Notes under the pieces: generated by a model
Told to the model about the DNA's origin: nothing
Databases searched by the model: none
Seen by the model: only the letters and a program-made list of their open reading frames with translations
Position numbers and translations under genes: made by a program
Part shown: positions 1 through 8,334 of the stretch, piece after piece
Layout: every line of letters begins with the position of its first letter
How positions within the stretch are numbered: the first letter of the stretch is position 1
Assembly (NCBI GenBank): GCA_963575745.1
Contig: CAUYUJ010015260.1
Location: forward strand, 1,045,977 to 1,067,622
Direction of reading: 5' to 3'
Origin: Prorocentrum cordatum
Taxonomy: Eukaryota > Sar > Dinophyceae > Prorocentrales > Prorocentraceae
Length of the DNA: 21,646 bases

Positions 1-19
1 GTAAGTTCGGCACCAGGGG

Positions 20-93
20 AATGACCACAACCACTGCTTCTTTTTCGGCCGGCTGGAAGGCGGCGCAAACAAGAAGCAGTGGCTGTGGTCATT
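20..93. repeat. Imperfect inverted repeat (stem-loop)
   Basis: The arms at 21-42 and 71-92 are reverse complements at 21 of 22 positions, separated by a 28-nt GC-rich loop. The right arm lies just before a 5'-truncated family A repeat that starts at about 107, so this may be the remains of a different inverted-repeat element abutting it. No gene is associated with it. Confidence 0.8.
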
Positions 94-106
94 TTCCCGT
101 CCCGCA

Positions 107-246
107 ATGATATCTCCCCAGATTTCATGGCGCCTCTTCTTCTTTCATTGCGCCCCTGCCCCCCCCCGCTGGGCCGCGCACGTGCCGCCGGCCATGATCT
201 GCACCCCCTCTTGTTGGACCCACCCCCCCCTCTTGGCCGCTCCCGA
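107..246 (+). repeat. Family A repeat, copy 1 (5' truncated)
   Basis: This stretch matches the right three quarters of a ~190-bp family found eight times in the window. The shared core runs from ATGATAT..CCCCAG through CATGGCGCCTCTTC and GGGCCGCGCACGTGCCGCCGG to a CTCTTGGCCGCTCCCGA terminus. The left TIR and the TATCATGGC hairpin of the full copies are missing here. Confidence 0.85.
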
Positions 247-280
247 CAGATGTGGTTGGTGCACGGACTGCGGTTCTCAG

Positions 281-442
281 GAGGGGAAGAAACGCACAGA
301 CACAATGAATCGTCGACTCCCGGGAAAAGATGTGAATATATGGGAAGTGGGGGGGAAGACAGAAACCCAGAAAATATTCGGGAAAATATGGGGAATCCTG
401 TTACTTGTGTGTATTTATTTGTGTGTCCCAGGGCCCCTTCAG
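281..442 (+). mobile_element. Introner-like element, copy 1
   Basis: This is a 162-bp copy of a seven-member family. It starts right after TTCTCAG with GAGGGG, followed by an ACGCACAGACACAATGAATCG block. Several GGAAAATATGGG-type segments follow, then TTGTGTGTATTTATTTGTGTG and a CAGGGCCCCTTCAG end. Flanks read CAG|GA...CAG|G, matching a GA-AG dinoflagellate intron with the usual G after the acceptor. A short TCAGG is shared by both flanks. Whether it is spliced cannot be judged from DNA alone. Confidence 0.75.
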
Positions 443-625
443 GCTCCCCCGGGCTCAAAATAAATAGTCTGAGCTGCGCTTCCCGGGTGTGCATGGCCAC
501 GCCGTGGCGACCGCGTGGCCAGCAGCTCCGCCGCCCCTGCCGTGGAGTCGCTCGGGCGCGTACGCTCCTGTGCGGCAGGGGCCAGCGAGGAGCCCTCCGG
601 GCCATCCTGCGGAACAAGAACTCAG
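443..625. other. Spacer between introner-like copies 1 and 2
   Basis: One forward frame stays open across all 183 bp, which is compatible with an exon between two introns, but no protein family is recognisable. The other two forward frames stop early at the AAATAAATAG segment. It is GC-rich and shows no repeats shared with the rest of the window. Confidence 0.3.
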
Positions 626-789
626 GCGGGGAAAAAAACACGCAGACACAATTCATCGTCGATTCCCCAGAAAGTATGGGGAAATATTGCAAGTGGGGGG
701 GAAGCGACAAAAGCCCAGAACATATGGGAAAATATACGGGAAGCCACTTAATTGTGTGTATTTGTTTGTGTGTCCCAGGGCCCCTTCAA
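626..789 (+). mobile_element. Introner-like element, copy 2
   Basis: Same ~165-bp family. The left junction is ACTCAG|GCGGGG, so the donor would be GC rather than GA. The right end, GGGCCCCTTCAAAAACG, lacks the AG present in other copies. If this copy is removed by splicing it must use a downstream AG, for example in CCGAG near 809. It may otherwise be a decayed insertion. Confidence 0.7.
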
Positions 790-959
790 AAACGCACGCA
801 CGAAACCGAGACATGCACGGGGAATGCACGTCCGAGCGATGGCGAGCTGCATGCGGGCTGGCACGCGCGCGGTGCCAGGCACGACGAATGAGGCCGAACA
901 GGTAATTGGGCGGGTAAGTCGGAGTCCGCCTCCTCCCTGTTGAGACAAAGCCAGGACGA

Positions 960-1090
960 GGACAACATCGGGTACGGATATATCGAGAATCTCCGAGAGG
1001 TCCAGTGGCTTTGGAGCGGCCTCCTCAGAGCGTTCTGGCACGCTCCGAGAGCGTTCGGGAAGGCCCTGGAACGGGTGTATCCTCGTCCTG
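960..1090 (-). repeat. ACGCTC-rich repeat, copy 1
   Basis: On the minus strand this reads CGAGGAT..., two diverged GAACGCTCT-containing units, CTGAGGAGGCC, and CTCGGAGATTCTCGATATAT. It matches 13385-13540 in the opposite orientation. In translation both copies give VPER-containing repeats. No family was recognised, and it may be part of a longer dispersed element. Confidence 0.6.
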
Positions 1091-1097
1091 GCCCCGT

Positions 1098-1253
1098 CCC
1101 GACGACGACGCCGACGCAGACGACGACGACGACCACGACGACGCCGACGACGACGACGACGCCGACGCCGCCGACGACGACGCCGACGACGACGCCGACG
1201 CCGCCGACGACGCCGACGACGACGACGCCGACGACGACGACGACGACGACGAC
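1098..1253. repeat. (GAC)n microsatellite with GCC interruptions
   Basis: About 155 bp of GAC triplets are interspersed with GCC. In one frame it would give an Asp/Ala run and in the others Thr/Pro- or Arg-rich runs, so all six frames stay open by composition. The long open frames crossing it are explained by this tract and are not reported as genes. Confidence 0.95.
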
Positions 1254-1410
1254 CTGCTCGTGCCGACTGCTCGGCGAGCGTGCCCGTGGGCCGAGCAGCA
1301 CGCTGGCGGGCAGGCCAGGTCCTGGCCTCCTCGTTGTGCGGGCCGCCAGCCGCCAGCCGCCTCCCGGGCGGCGTCGGCGGCCATCGCTCGGCGCCCCCCC
1401 CAACATTCAG

Positions 1411-1578
1411 GAGGGAAAAAAACACACAGACACAATGAGTCGTCGATCCCCCAGAAAATATGGAAAAATATGGGAAGTGGTGGGACACCAGAAATCTAGA
1501 AAATATGCAAAAATATGGGACATCTTTTTATTCGTGTGTATTTATTTGTGTGTCCCAGGGCCCCTTCAAACATTTCAG
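1411..1578 (+). mobile_element. Introner-like element, copy 3, with 11-12 bp duplication
   Basis: This is a 168-bp copy with junctions CATTCAG|GAGGG and CATTTCAG|GAAG. The left flank plus first bases, AACATTCAGGA (1402-1412), recurs at the right as AACATTTCAGGA (1569-1580), a probable target-site duplication. GA-AG splicing within the duplication would restore a single target copy. The right junction is also the start of the foldback element at 1579, so part of this duplication may instead be the shared left terminus of the family. Confidence 0.75.
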
Positions 1579-1778
1579 GAAGAAAAAAAACATAAACACT
1601 TAAACTGTTGGCGCTCCGCGCGGATCTCTTGGATCCGCGCTGGGAGCCCCCCGGCGGCGCCTCCGGCGCCGCCCCGGGCGCGCTCCGCGCGCCAGGGAGG
1701 GTGGCACAGCGCGGATCCAAGAGATCTGCGCGGCGCGCCAAAAGTGTATGTCTATGTGTTCCTCCTTCTTCTTCGAAG
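1579..1778. mobile_element. Foldback element related to the introner-like family
   Basis: Two long arms (about 1579-1642 and 1707-1774) are inverted repeats of each other. The best-conserved part is GGATCTCTTGGATCCGCGCTG against its complement at 1707-1731. The loop contains a second perfect hairpin (GGCGGCGCC / GGCGCCGCC at 1653-1673). The outer ends, a GGAAGAAAAAAAACATAAACA-type sequence on both sides, resemble the left end of the introner-like family, as if that end had been duplicated in inverted orientation. Confidence 0.75.
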
Positions 1779-1791
1779 CATACTAATGCTC

Positions 1792-1967
1792 TGGGGCGGC
1801 AGAGAGGGGGGTGATGATCAGGGGGGTGATATCCTGGCGGGGGTCATGATATCGCCCCAGATGTCATGGCGCCTCTTCGTCTTTCAATGCGTCCCCAGGC
1901 CCCCCCGCTTGGCCGCGCACGTGCCGCCGGCCCCCGTCTTGGGTGCCCTCCTCTTGGACGCCCCCGA
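1792..1967 (+). repeat. Family A repeat, copy 2
   Basis: This is a near full-length copy with the left end GGGGCGGCAGAGAGGGGGGTG, the CATGATATCGCCCCAGATGTCATGGCGCC core and a CTTGGACGCCCCCGA right end. It is diverged in the right third and lacks an evident target-site duplication. Confidence 0.85.
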
Positions 1968-2812
1968 AATTACATCTGCTGGGAGGGCCAGGAGCGACCT
2001 CCCAGGGATCGCGCTCGGCCGACCTGCGCATCGTCGTGACAGACGCGATCGGTGTTCGTCTGCTCCTGCGAGGCGACCCCCCGTGAAAGAGTCTCCGAGC
2101 AGCGGGTGATTTCCCTGGGCTGCCAGCCCCGTCTCTCACGGCAGCTCCGTGACCGTTCCGGCCTCGGCAGTGAGGCGCAGGTTGCTATTGTCATTGCCGT
2201 GAGGCTCGTAGGCGTGTTCGATTTTTGTCTGCAAGTTTGCACGCCGAGGGATGCTCGAGGAGGAGGAGGCTGAGGGAAGGGTGCAGAAGAAGGTCCGTCG
2301 CGTTGTCCCACAATGTCGTGACTCCGTCGTTTCTCACTAAGCGGAGTCATTCGAGTCTGAGGTCCCTCTCCTCCTCCTTCCTCTCTCCCCAAGCGCTACG
2401 TAGAAGCAGCTCGGCTCCCTCGAGAGGTTCACGACCGAGACTCTGCCTTGCATGATCGCCCCTGCCCCTCCCCGTCCCCGCTCCCCTCTGCCCCTTCTCT
2501 CTCCCCTTCCCCTCTCCCCCCCCTCCCCCGAGAGGTCCGAGGGCGCGGACCGGGAGCCCTACGCGGCGGGGCACAACATGCTGCTGGCCCACGCGGAGGC
2601 GCCGAGGGTGCGAGGGCCAGCCTGCGCCGGGGAGGGAGGGGGGGGGGTGCAGGGGAGGCCCACGCCAAGAGGCACCCCGCTCGCCTCCGTGGTGCTCTGG
2701 GTCTCTTGGGCCTCGCGGGCTTCTTGGGCGGAGAGCGCGGGGCGCTCGGTGGGCGTCCTGGGGTCTCTCTCGGGCTGGGGCTCCCTGTGCATTGTGTCTT
2801 GTGGCCTGGCCT
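1968..2812. other. No recognisable gene; CT-rich stretch
   Basis: No protein family, RNA gene or window repeat is evident. A pyrimidine-rich run lies at about 2457-2530, with short GAGG and poly-G runs at 2250-2270 and 2630-2648. The open frames crossing it look compositional. Confidence 0.5.
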
Positions 2813-3005
2813 TACGTCGGGCGTGTCCCCCTACAGGGGGATTTCCGACGAAAGCGAAAACATGCCAGACAAATAATCAAACAATGGTCCAAACATCGTC
2901 TGGGGACTCTTTGTTGTCCGCATCTTTGTGCCTTTCTGGGGCATCTTTGGGGTGTTTCCTATTTTTCGTCGGAAGCCCCCCATGTAGGGGGACACGCCCG
3001 ACATG
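2813..3005 (+). mobile_element. Family F TIR element, copy 1, with 10-bp TSD
   Basis: The terminal inverted repeats (GTCGGGCGTGTCCCCCTACA at 2816 and its complement ending at 3002) extend inward to a TTTCGTCGGAA-type block, about 37 bp in all. The direct repeat GGCCTGGCCT at 2803-2812 and 3006-3015 is a probable 10-bp target duplication. The interior is AT-richer than its surroundings and encodes nothing, so this is a MITE-like non-autonomous DNA transposon. An 8-10 bp duplication suits hAT- or Mutator-type transposases, but the superfamily is not determined. Confidence 0.85.
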
Positions 3006-3138
3006 GGCCTGGCCTCCGCGGCAGGAGGGCGGAGGGGGGGTCGGAAGCGCGCGGGGCGATCGGCGAGGCCGCGCAGAGCGCCCGCGCCCTGCCCACCCTC
3101 CCGGGGGGGCGGCCCGTGGGAGCCGCCAGGCCCCCGCC

Positions 3139-3174
3139 TCGGGGGCGGAAAAGAGGGGGGTGATGACTGGGGGG
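3139..3174 (+). repeat. Family A repeat, copy 3 (left end only)
   Basis: Only the left terminus survives (TCGGGGGCGGAAAAGAGGGG, then GTGATGACT). It is cut off by the (CCT)n tract, after which LINE sequence begins. The junction suggests that microsatellite growth or the LINE insertion broke this copy. Confidence 0.85.
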
Positions 3175-3180
3175 TGGTCC

Positions 3181-3294
3181 TCCCTCCTCCTCCTCCTCCT
3201 CCTCCTCCTCCTCCTCCTCCTCCCTCCTCCTCCCTCCTCCTCCCTCCTCCTCCTCCTCCTCCTCCTCCTCCTCCTCCTCCTCCTCCTCCTCCTT
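3181..3294. repeat. (CCT)n microsatellite
   Basis: This is about 110 bp of CCT triplets with occasional CCCTCCT interruptions. It lies exactly between the truncated family A copy and the first recognisable LINE sequence, and would encode poly-Pro or poly-Leu in frames that stay open by composition. Confidence 0.97.
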
Positions 3295-3296
3295 AT

Positions 3297-4214
3297 CGTC
3301 CTGCGGCCAACGATGCGGAGCGGCTCCACTTCGCGTTCATGGCATACCGTGGGTGGCGGGGTCGGCAGTGGTATCTTTGTCTTCGTGCCATTCGTTGCTA
3401 CGCCTCTCTGCTGCCTTTCTTCGACGTCGACGGCGGCGTGTGCACTGATCCTGACGGCCTCCACAGTCTGGTACTGACCTTGAAGGGACGATGGTTTGAT
3501 GCGGAGCTGGAGGAGTTGGATCATAGTAACCAGGTGGAGGAGGTGAGGACCAAGAGGAGGCGGAGGCTGGTGGCTCTTCGGCGAGGGTGGGATCTCATGA
3601 GGAGGAGGACTGGGCTTCTAGGCGTCTTGGACGAGGACGGGACCCCGTGTGCCTCCCCTGAAGCGGCAACTGCGGCTCTGGTGGCCCATTGGAGTACGGC
3701 CTTTGCCCAGGCTGATCACGATCCGACTCATTGGCAAGAAATCCTGGCCCATGTTCAGACTACTGCCGGCCTTCTTCCTGCCCCCCGTTGGAAACTTGAT
3801 GTTGACGAATTTCGGGGCCGTGTCTGCCGTGAGTTTCATTCTGCTCCTGGTCCTGATGGGATCCCGTACGGATGTTGGAAGGTCCCTGAGGCGACCGCTG
3901 CCTTGTTCGAGGTTTACGAGGAGGTCTTCAACAGTGCAGGGGATTCACTCCCCCCTGAGTGTCGAGTTAGTCGTATGGTCTTCCTCCCGAAGGGCAGCGA
4001 CCCACGTGATCGCAGTGACTTTGTCTCAAGTGCACCTGCCTCCACCCGCCCGCTCTCCCTCTCGAACACGGATGCGAAGATCCTCTCCGATGCCTTCTGT
4101 CTCGCACTCAACGACGTCGCCCCTGTGACGGTGGACTCCTCCCAGCGAGGTGGGGTTCGAGGGCGTAACATTCTGGACAATGTCGTCGAAGTGGAAAATG
4201 GGGCCTCCTTCAAC
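3297..4214 (+). pseudogene. LINE reverse transcriptase ORF, 5' part (before the frameshift)
   Basis: The frame is open from the microsatellite boundary and reads first a linker rich in basic residues (VRTKRRRRLVALRRG). RT block 1 follows with SAPGPDGIPYG at about 3840-3870. Block 2 contains RPLSLSNTDAKIL (about 4050-4085) and block 2a GGVRGRNILDNVVEVENG (about 4149-4202). These fit non-LTR retrotransposon RTs, which copy element RNA at a nicked chromosomal target. No N-terminal apurinic-type endonuclease is present. The upstream ATG at 3003 lies in unrelated repeat sequence and is not a credible start. After about 4202 this frame loses similarity while the -1 frame picks up the palm domain, so the coding line breaks between 4203 and 4235. 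Confidence 0.88.
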
Positions 4215-4216
4215 AA

Positions 4217-5884
4217 ATGTGTGGGCGGGATAGAGCGGGGGTCCTATTCACCGATTTCAAGGCGGCGTTCCCTTCGATTCTGGTGGAGTGGATTTTTGCC
4301 GTTTTGGTGGTCATGGGGGTTCCCAGCGAAACGGTGGGTTTCTTCAGAGCCCTGTATGCCTACAATACGGCCCTCGTCTGTTTTGAGGGCGCTGCCGAAA
4401 CTGTATTTCCTGTGGAACGCGGTGTGCGGCAGGGCGATCCTGCTTCCATGACCCTCTTTGCTCTGGCCCTCGATCCTGTACTCCGCTGGATCCGTGCCCG
4501 TCGTGTCGAGCGTGTGGGGGTCCAATTGGCTTATGCTGATGACTGTTGTTTTGGACTACGTGACGTTCTCATCGATCTCATGCCCACCCTGCTGCTTCTC
4601 GACTTGCTCTCGTCCGCGATTGGTCTCTCCTTGAATGTGGGGAAATGCTACGTCCTGATCTGCGGGACGCTGGATGGAGACGCCCTCGTTGCCCACATGG
4701 TTCGGAAGGGTAGCCGTTTTGCCTCTGTCCGTTTCGCCTCCAGGGTACTGTACCTCGGATTCTGCGTGGGCCCGTCGGCCCATGAGGTGGCCTGGGTGGA
4801 AACGGTGAATAAGTTCTGGCAGCGAGTTCGTCTTCTTCGCTCTTTCTCGCTGGGCTTGGCGACCACTATCCGTCTGTTCCACTCGAATTGCCTTTCCGTC
4901 CTGCAGTATCGGATTCAGCTGGTGAGGGTCACCCCTGCGGTTCGGCGTCAGTATAGGGAAGCGTTGCAGATCTTAACCGCGGGGCCTCGGCATGCGTTGA
5001 ATTACAGTATGATCATTCAGTTACGTGATCTGGGGATCTCCCTTGAGTTTGTGGACCTGGGGCTGTATGACAAAGCAACGAAGTTTCGGGTAGTGATGCG
5101 GTGCAAGGCGTTAGACGATGCTCTTTATGAGTTAGAGGGCTTAGCGAGTGGCTTGACCGATGATGACTTTATCCCTGCTCGGGTGTTCTCTGGATGGTGG
5201 TGCCGTTCGATGATACGCACGACGAATGAGGACGCGGCGGACATTGTGAATTCTCCCATTGATCGGACAGCCCGTACTATCCAGGCCCAGGTCCATCGTC
5301 ACTTACGTTCGGTTCGTATGACGGCCACTCCCTTACTGTGTCTGGGTGAGCGGGTATCGCGGTGGTTAGTTGCAGTCTCCCTCGAGGATATGTTCCGCCT
5401 GCGGACTAGATTGCGCGCAGTGGAGCGTGCCACGAGCACTCATCTCGCTACCAACGTTCTCCGCGTACTGTCCAGGGGCGTGTGTACTTCGGCGCGTTCT
5501 CATGCGAATGACCGTGGCTGCTGCTTTGGTTGTGCGGCCCCTGATGACCGACTCCACGACAAATTCTGTGATCGTTTCCGTGACCTGGCGCTGCACCGTC
5601 TCCTTGGTTTGGAGGCCTTACCCGCGCCGTGGATGGAGATGTGGCTTCACCGCGATACATGGCTCACATGTCTCTGTCTGGTGGGGCCTTCTTGGTGACT
5701 CGACCGCGACGTTGCCTGCGCCGCCGTCCTCGATGCCTTCCTGAAGACTCATGCTCACCATCGGCGCCAGACTCGGGCCCCAGCTTCCCATGTCTTCGTT
5801 GCTCGATTGCGTCTCCTCGCTCGTCGATATACTGTTGTCGCTCGCCAGTTCAGGGCGCGGCGTACGGGGCGGGCTGCCGCGTGA
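4217..5884 (+). pseudogene. LINE reverse transcriptase ORF, 3' part (palm, thumb, CCHC)
   Basis: This continues the RT in the -1 frame relative to the preceding part. Motif A is DFKAAF (4253-4270), motif B is RQGD (4427-4438), and motif C is YADD (4532-4543), with both catalytic aspartates present. GLSLNVGKC (motif D) and VLYLGFCVG (motif E) follow. A C-terminal C-X2-C-X7-H-X3-C knuckle lies at 5522-5569, as in L1-type elements. TGA at 5696-5698 interrupts the frame, but the next 61 codons (beginning LDRDVACAAVLDAFLKTHAH) stay open to TGA at 5882-5884 and look coding. I infer that the first TGA is premature. The catalytic motifs are intact, so inactivation is recent or the breaks are sequencing errors. 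Confidence 0.88.
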
Positions 5885-6662
5885 AGTGACATCGTCTGAG
5901 TGTGACCGCTCCTTCTCCTCTCTCGCGCGTGTGTGCTTGTGCGTCTCTTTGTGTCCCCCTGTTTCTCCTGTCGCTTGCGTCTCTTCCCTCTTTTCCCTGC
6001 CCCTGCTGCTGCTTCTCCCCTGTGGGGTGGGCTGCGTTGGGTCCTCTTTCTTCCTGCCCTCCCCCTGCCTTTCTTCCTGCCTTCCCCCTCGGTCCTCTTC
6101 GCTGCTGCTGCTCCGCTGTGCTGGTGCTGCTGCTGCTGCTGGGGCTGGGTCTTCGCCAGGTTGGGGGGGCGCGCGCGGGGACGTGCGAGCACCCGCCCCG
6201 CCGCTCCCTGCCGCCCCCGCCGCCCGCCCCATCGACGACTTGATCAACTGTGCCCGTTGCGCCCCTCTGGGAGGAAGGATGCCCCCCTCTCACTGTTGTC
6301 TAGGCGTTACCTTGGGCCTGGGTTGCGGGTCGAGGTGACGGTGGCCTGGGTCGCATGCGCCCGCGGCCTGTGGGGCATGGACTCTGTCCTCCCCCGTTGC
6401 CAAGTGCGCCCCCCCGCTGCCGAGGACTCTCGAACGGGAGGATCGGTAGCGGGCGGGACTGTCCCGCCCCTCCCCGCGCGCGAGGTACCGCGGTACCTCC
6501 CGCGAGTCGCCGATGTGCGGCTTTTTGCTGGGCGTTGGCCTCTCGTACCCTTTCCTTCCTCTCCTCCCTCCCTCCCCTTCTGCTGCTGCTGCTGCTCCAG
6601 TCTGCTGGCAATCATGGGCCGATTTCGGAACTGGAAGGGTGACGTCCTCTGCGTTTTTTTTC
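5885..6662 (+). other. Probable LINE 3' UTR and flank, no gene
   Basis: C/T-rich on the + strand with short (CTG)n/(CTGCTG) runs near 6100-6140 and 6580-6597. It holds two adjacent perfect hairpins (6451-6469 and 6482-6499). Open frames here are Leu/Pro/Ser- or Arg-rich in every frame and match no known family. Confidence 0.5.
6451..6499. repeat. Two adjacent perfect palindromes
   Basis: GGGCGGGAC-T-GTCCCGCCC (6451-6469) can form a 9-bp stem with a 1-nt centre. Twelve bases later GAGGTACCGCGGTACCTC (6482-6499) is an 18-bp perfect palindrome. Both lie in the presumed LINE 3' UTR. A role in RNA recognition by the reverse transcriptase is possible but not shown. Confidence 0.85.
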
Positions 6663-6688
6663 ATATATATATATATATATATATATAT
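6663..6688. repeat. (AT)13 microsatellite
   Basis: Twenty-six bases of alternating AT follow a T8 run and precede GTAATAAAAATCC. It may mark the 3' tail of the LINE. Confidence 0.97.
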
Positions 6689-6694
6689 GTAATA

Positions 6695-6766
6695 AAAATC
6701 CTCCTCCGGACGCACCCCGGGGGAGGTCCGGGGAGTTGCGGCATTGGTACCTCTCGGTTTCCCCAA
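6695..6766 (+). repeat. Family H repeat fragment, copy 1
   Basis: Resembles 7850-7925. Shared features are a CGGACGCACCCC / CAGAACGCATCCC block, GAGGTCCGGGG, a GGTAC segment and a terminal TTTCCCCA / CTTCCCCA. Only the right half of the family is present. No coding content is seen. Confidence 0.65.
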
Positions 6767-6776
6767 TGACCGTACA

Positions 6777-6965
6777 TCGGGGGCGGCAAAGAGGGGGGCG
6801 ATGACTAGGGGGGGGATATCATGGCGGGGGTCATGATATTTCCCCAGATCTCATGGCGCCTCTGCTTCTTTCATGACGTCCCTGGCCCCACCACTGGGCC
6901 GCGCACGCGCCGCCGGTCATGATTTGCACCCCCCTCTTGGACACCCCCCTCTTGGCCGCTGCCGA
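6777..6965 (+). mobile_element. Family A repeat, copy 4 (full length)
   Basis: 189 bp with both ends. The left is TCGGGGGCGGCAAAGAGGGG and the right is the inverted CCCCCTCTTGGCCGCTGCCGA. The internal hairpin TATCATGGC-GGGGG is present but its right arm is mutated. No target-site duplication was found. Confidence 0.85.
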
Positions 6966-7041
6966 CCGCAGGCCCTGCGCGCCCCAGGGGCTCCAGCTCC
7001 CTGTCGAAAGCTCGGCGAGGGCTGCTAAAACCGGAGGTTGG

Positions 7042-7200
7042 TAGACCTCCTGCCCCGACACGTCGATTAAGGAATTGGCCGTTCTCGGTTCGCGAGGGGG
7101 CGTCGTGGCCGTCATTTTGCGGGTCCAGGTCCGTCGGTTTCGGCCCCAGGCCGTTTTCACTAAAGGGATGTTTACTAAAGGTCGGTTTGTCCACCGCCGA
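7042..7200 (+). repeat. Family D repeat, copy 1
   Basis: 159 bp, matching 8702-8860 over the same length, with about 15-20 differences by eye. It runs from TAGACCTCCTGCCCCGACAC to GGTTTGTCCACCGCCGA and includes a tandem CACTAAAGGGATG/TTTACTAAAGG motif. It is followed closely by family E copy 1. Confidence 0.85.
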
Positions 7201-7272
7201 TAAGACCGCGGCTGCCAAAACGGCCCTCCCGGAAGGAAGAAACAACTTCCAGGAATGCGGCACGGCCATATA

Positions 7273-7593
7273 GTGGGCCCTGGAAACGACAGGGCCGTTT
7301 TTGTTACCGGTTCCATTTTGCCGTTTTTGTTGCCGGTTCCGACGCCGCTGTTTTACCAGTTCCGTCGTTGTTTTTTGACCAATTCCGGCTCCGGCTCCAA
7401 TCTTGGAGCCGTTTTTTGCCGTTTCCAGTCGCCGTTTTTTTGCCGTTTCCATTTCAAGGGTTTTTCAGGGCCGTGTTGAAGGAGTCAGGATTCCGCCAGG
7501 ATTTCCGATTCGTCTTACTCAAAAAAATGGGTCAAATTTTTGTTTTTTTTGGGGAAACGGTGAAGAAACGGCCCTGCCGTTTCCAGGGCCCAC
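7273..7593 (+). mobile_element. Family E TIR element, copy 1
   Basis: The ends are inverted repeats (GTGGGCCCTGGAAACGACAG at 7273 and CCGTTTCCAGGGCCCAC ending at 7593). The interior is built from many imperfect CCGTTTTTGTTGCCGTTTCC-like units. The flanks also carry inverted GGCTGCTAAAA-type blocks (7019, 7211, 7642, 7656), so a larger composite element of about 7019-7655 that includes family D is possible. The element is non-coding. Confidence 0.8.
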
Positions 7594-7770
7594 AAGCTCC
7601 TTCCCGGAAGGACGAAGACAATTTCCCGGAGGTCGATTTTAGCAGCCACGGATTTAGCAGCCAATTGCCCGGCTTCCGACCCTGGCTCTTTGGCATCGTT
7701 CGGTCGTGTGCGCACTTTGTTCTCGGGGCGGGCCTGTACAGCATCTTGCGGAAGAGTCAGAGGACGGAAA

Positions 7771-7926
7771 GGTACCCATACCCCTGCCTTCTACCCGTTT
7801 GTCCCTTCGTTGGGCCTCATGGGAGGCCCTCGTCGCCACCGCTGCATTCTCCTCGAAATTCTGGTCAGAACGCATCCCAGGAGAGGTCCGGGGTGTAGCC
7901 GTACGGTACATTTTGGCTTCCCCACA
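7771..7926 (+). repeat. Family H repeat, copy 2
   Basis: The left part (GGTACCCATACC... GGGCCTCATGGGAGGCCCTCGTCGCCACCGC) matches 13708-13805. The right part matches 6695-6766. This is therefore the most complete copy of a dispersed repeat whose other copies are fragments. Confidence 0.7.
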
Positions 7927-8057
7927 AAGCAGCGCACCACGCCGAACAACAATGCACGGGGGATGGGCGTGCGAACGAGATTGCCAACCCTGCTCGGGAG
8001 AGCCTCCGTGCCCGAAGAAGAGAGGCCCTGCGCCGTATGCGCCGGGGTTCCCCCGGC

Positions 8058-8202
8058 GCGTTTCACTGCTCGCAAAGGGCCTGCTCGCAAACGTCCGGAA
8101 AAATAACATGCTCGCCTCGATGGAATGGGTCGCAATTGTCCCTCACTGTGCGAACCGTGGAGCGCGTTCCACTGCTCGCAAAGGGCCTGCTCGCAGACGT
8201 CC
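8058..8202 (+). repeat. Diverged direct duplication, period 106 bp
   Basis: The 39-bp segment at 8058-8096 (core CACTGCTCGCAAAGGGCCTG) recurs at 8164-8202 with two or three differences. The intervening text CTCGATGGAATG...GTGGAGCGCG echoes the family G repeat (9226 and 11391). This looks like a locally duplicated, degraded family G derivative. Confidence 0.75.
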
Positions 8203-8334
8203 TGACAGACACATTCGCGCCCCGATGGCATGGCCATCCGCGAGCAGTCCCCATCTTTGCGAGTCGTGGAGAGCGCGCTCGTCCATCCAGGGGGTGCGAG
8301 GCCCGTCCTCTCTCTGCGAGGCGCTGCTCCGTCC

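Larger units (their letters stand above)
3297..6662 (+). mobile_element. 5'-truncated non-LTR (LINE) retrotransposon
   Basis: The element contains one broken ORF with all the core RT blocks and a C-terminal CCHC knuckle, followed by several hundred bp of C/T-rich and CTG-rich probable 3' UTR. No upstream endonuclease domain is present: recognisable protein starts directly after the (CCT)n tract. That fits 5' truncation, the usual outcome of target-primed reverse transcription. The 3' boundary is uncertain. The T-run and (AT)13 at 6653-6688 are the only tail-like features, and no flanking target duplication was found. Confidence 0.75.

Noticed and set aside
79-2109. Several long overlapping open frames across the introner-like copies and the (GAC)n tract
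   Set aside because: They change frame at will, consist of repeat-family translation or Asp/Thr/Arg runs, and have no domain. Repeat sequence explains them.
2452-3477. 341-aa open frame
   Set aside because: It runs through CT-rich sequence, a family F element, a family A fragment and the (CCT)n tract. The RT reading frame is a different one.
4195-4245. Programmed -1 ribosomal frameshift in the LINE ORF
   Set aside because: The direction is right, but no canonical slippery heptamer in frame was found. A single-base deletion or sequencing error is simpler.
6653-6690. TATA-like promoter at the (AT)n run
   Set aside because: It is a simple microsatellite, dinoflagellate promoters generally lack TATA boxes, and no gene begins downstream.
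7905-7925. ACATTTTGGCTTCCCC as a possible spliced-leader fragment
   Set aside because: It matches the leader only over ATTTTGGCT. It is the right end of family H, where the sister copy (6695-6766) reads differently.
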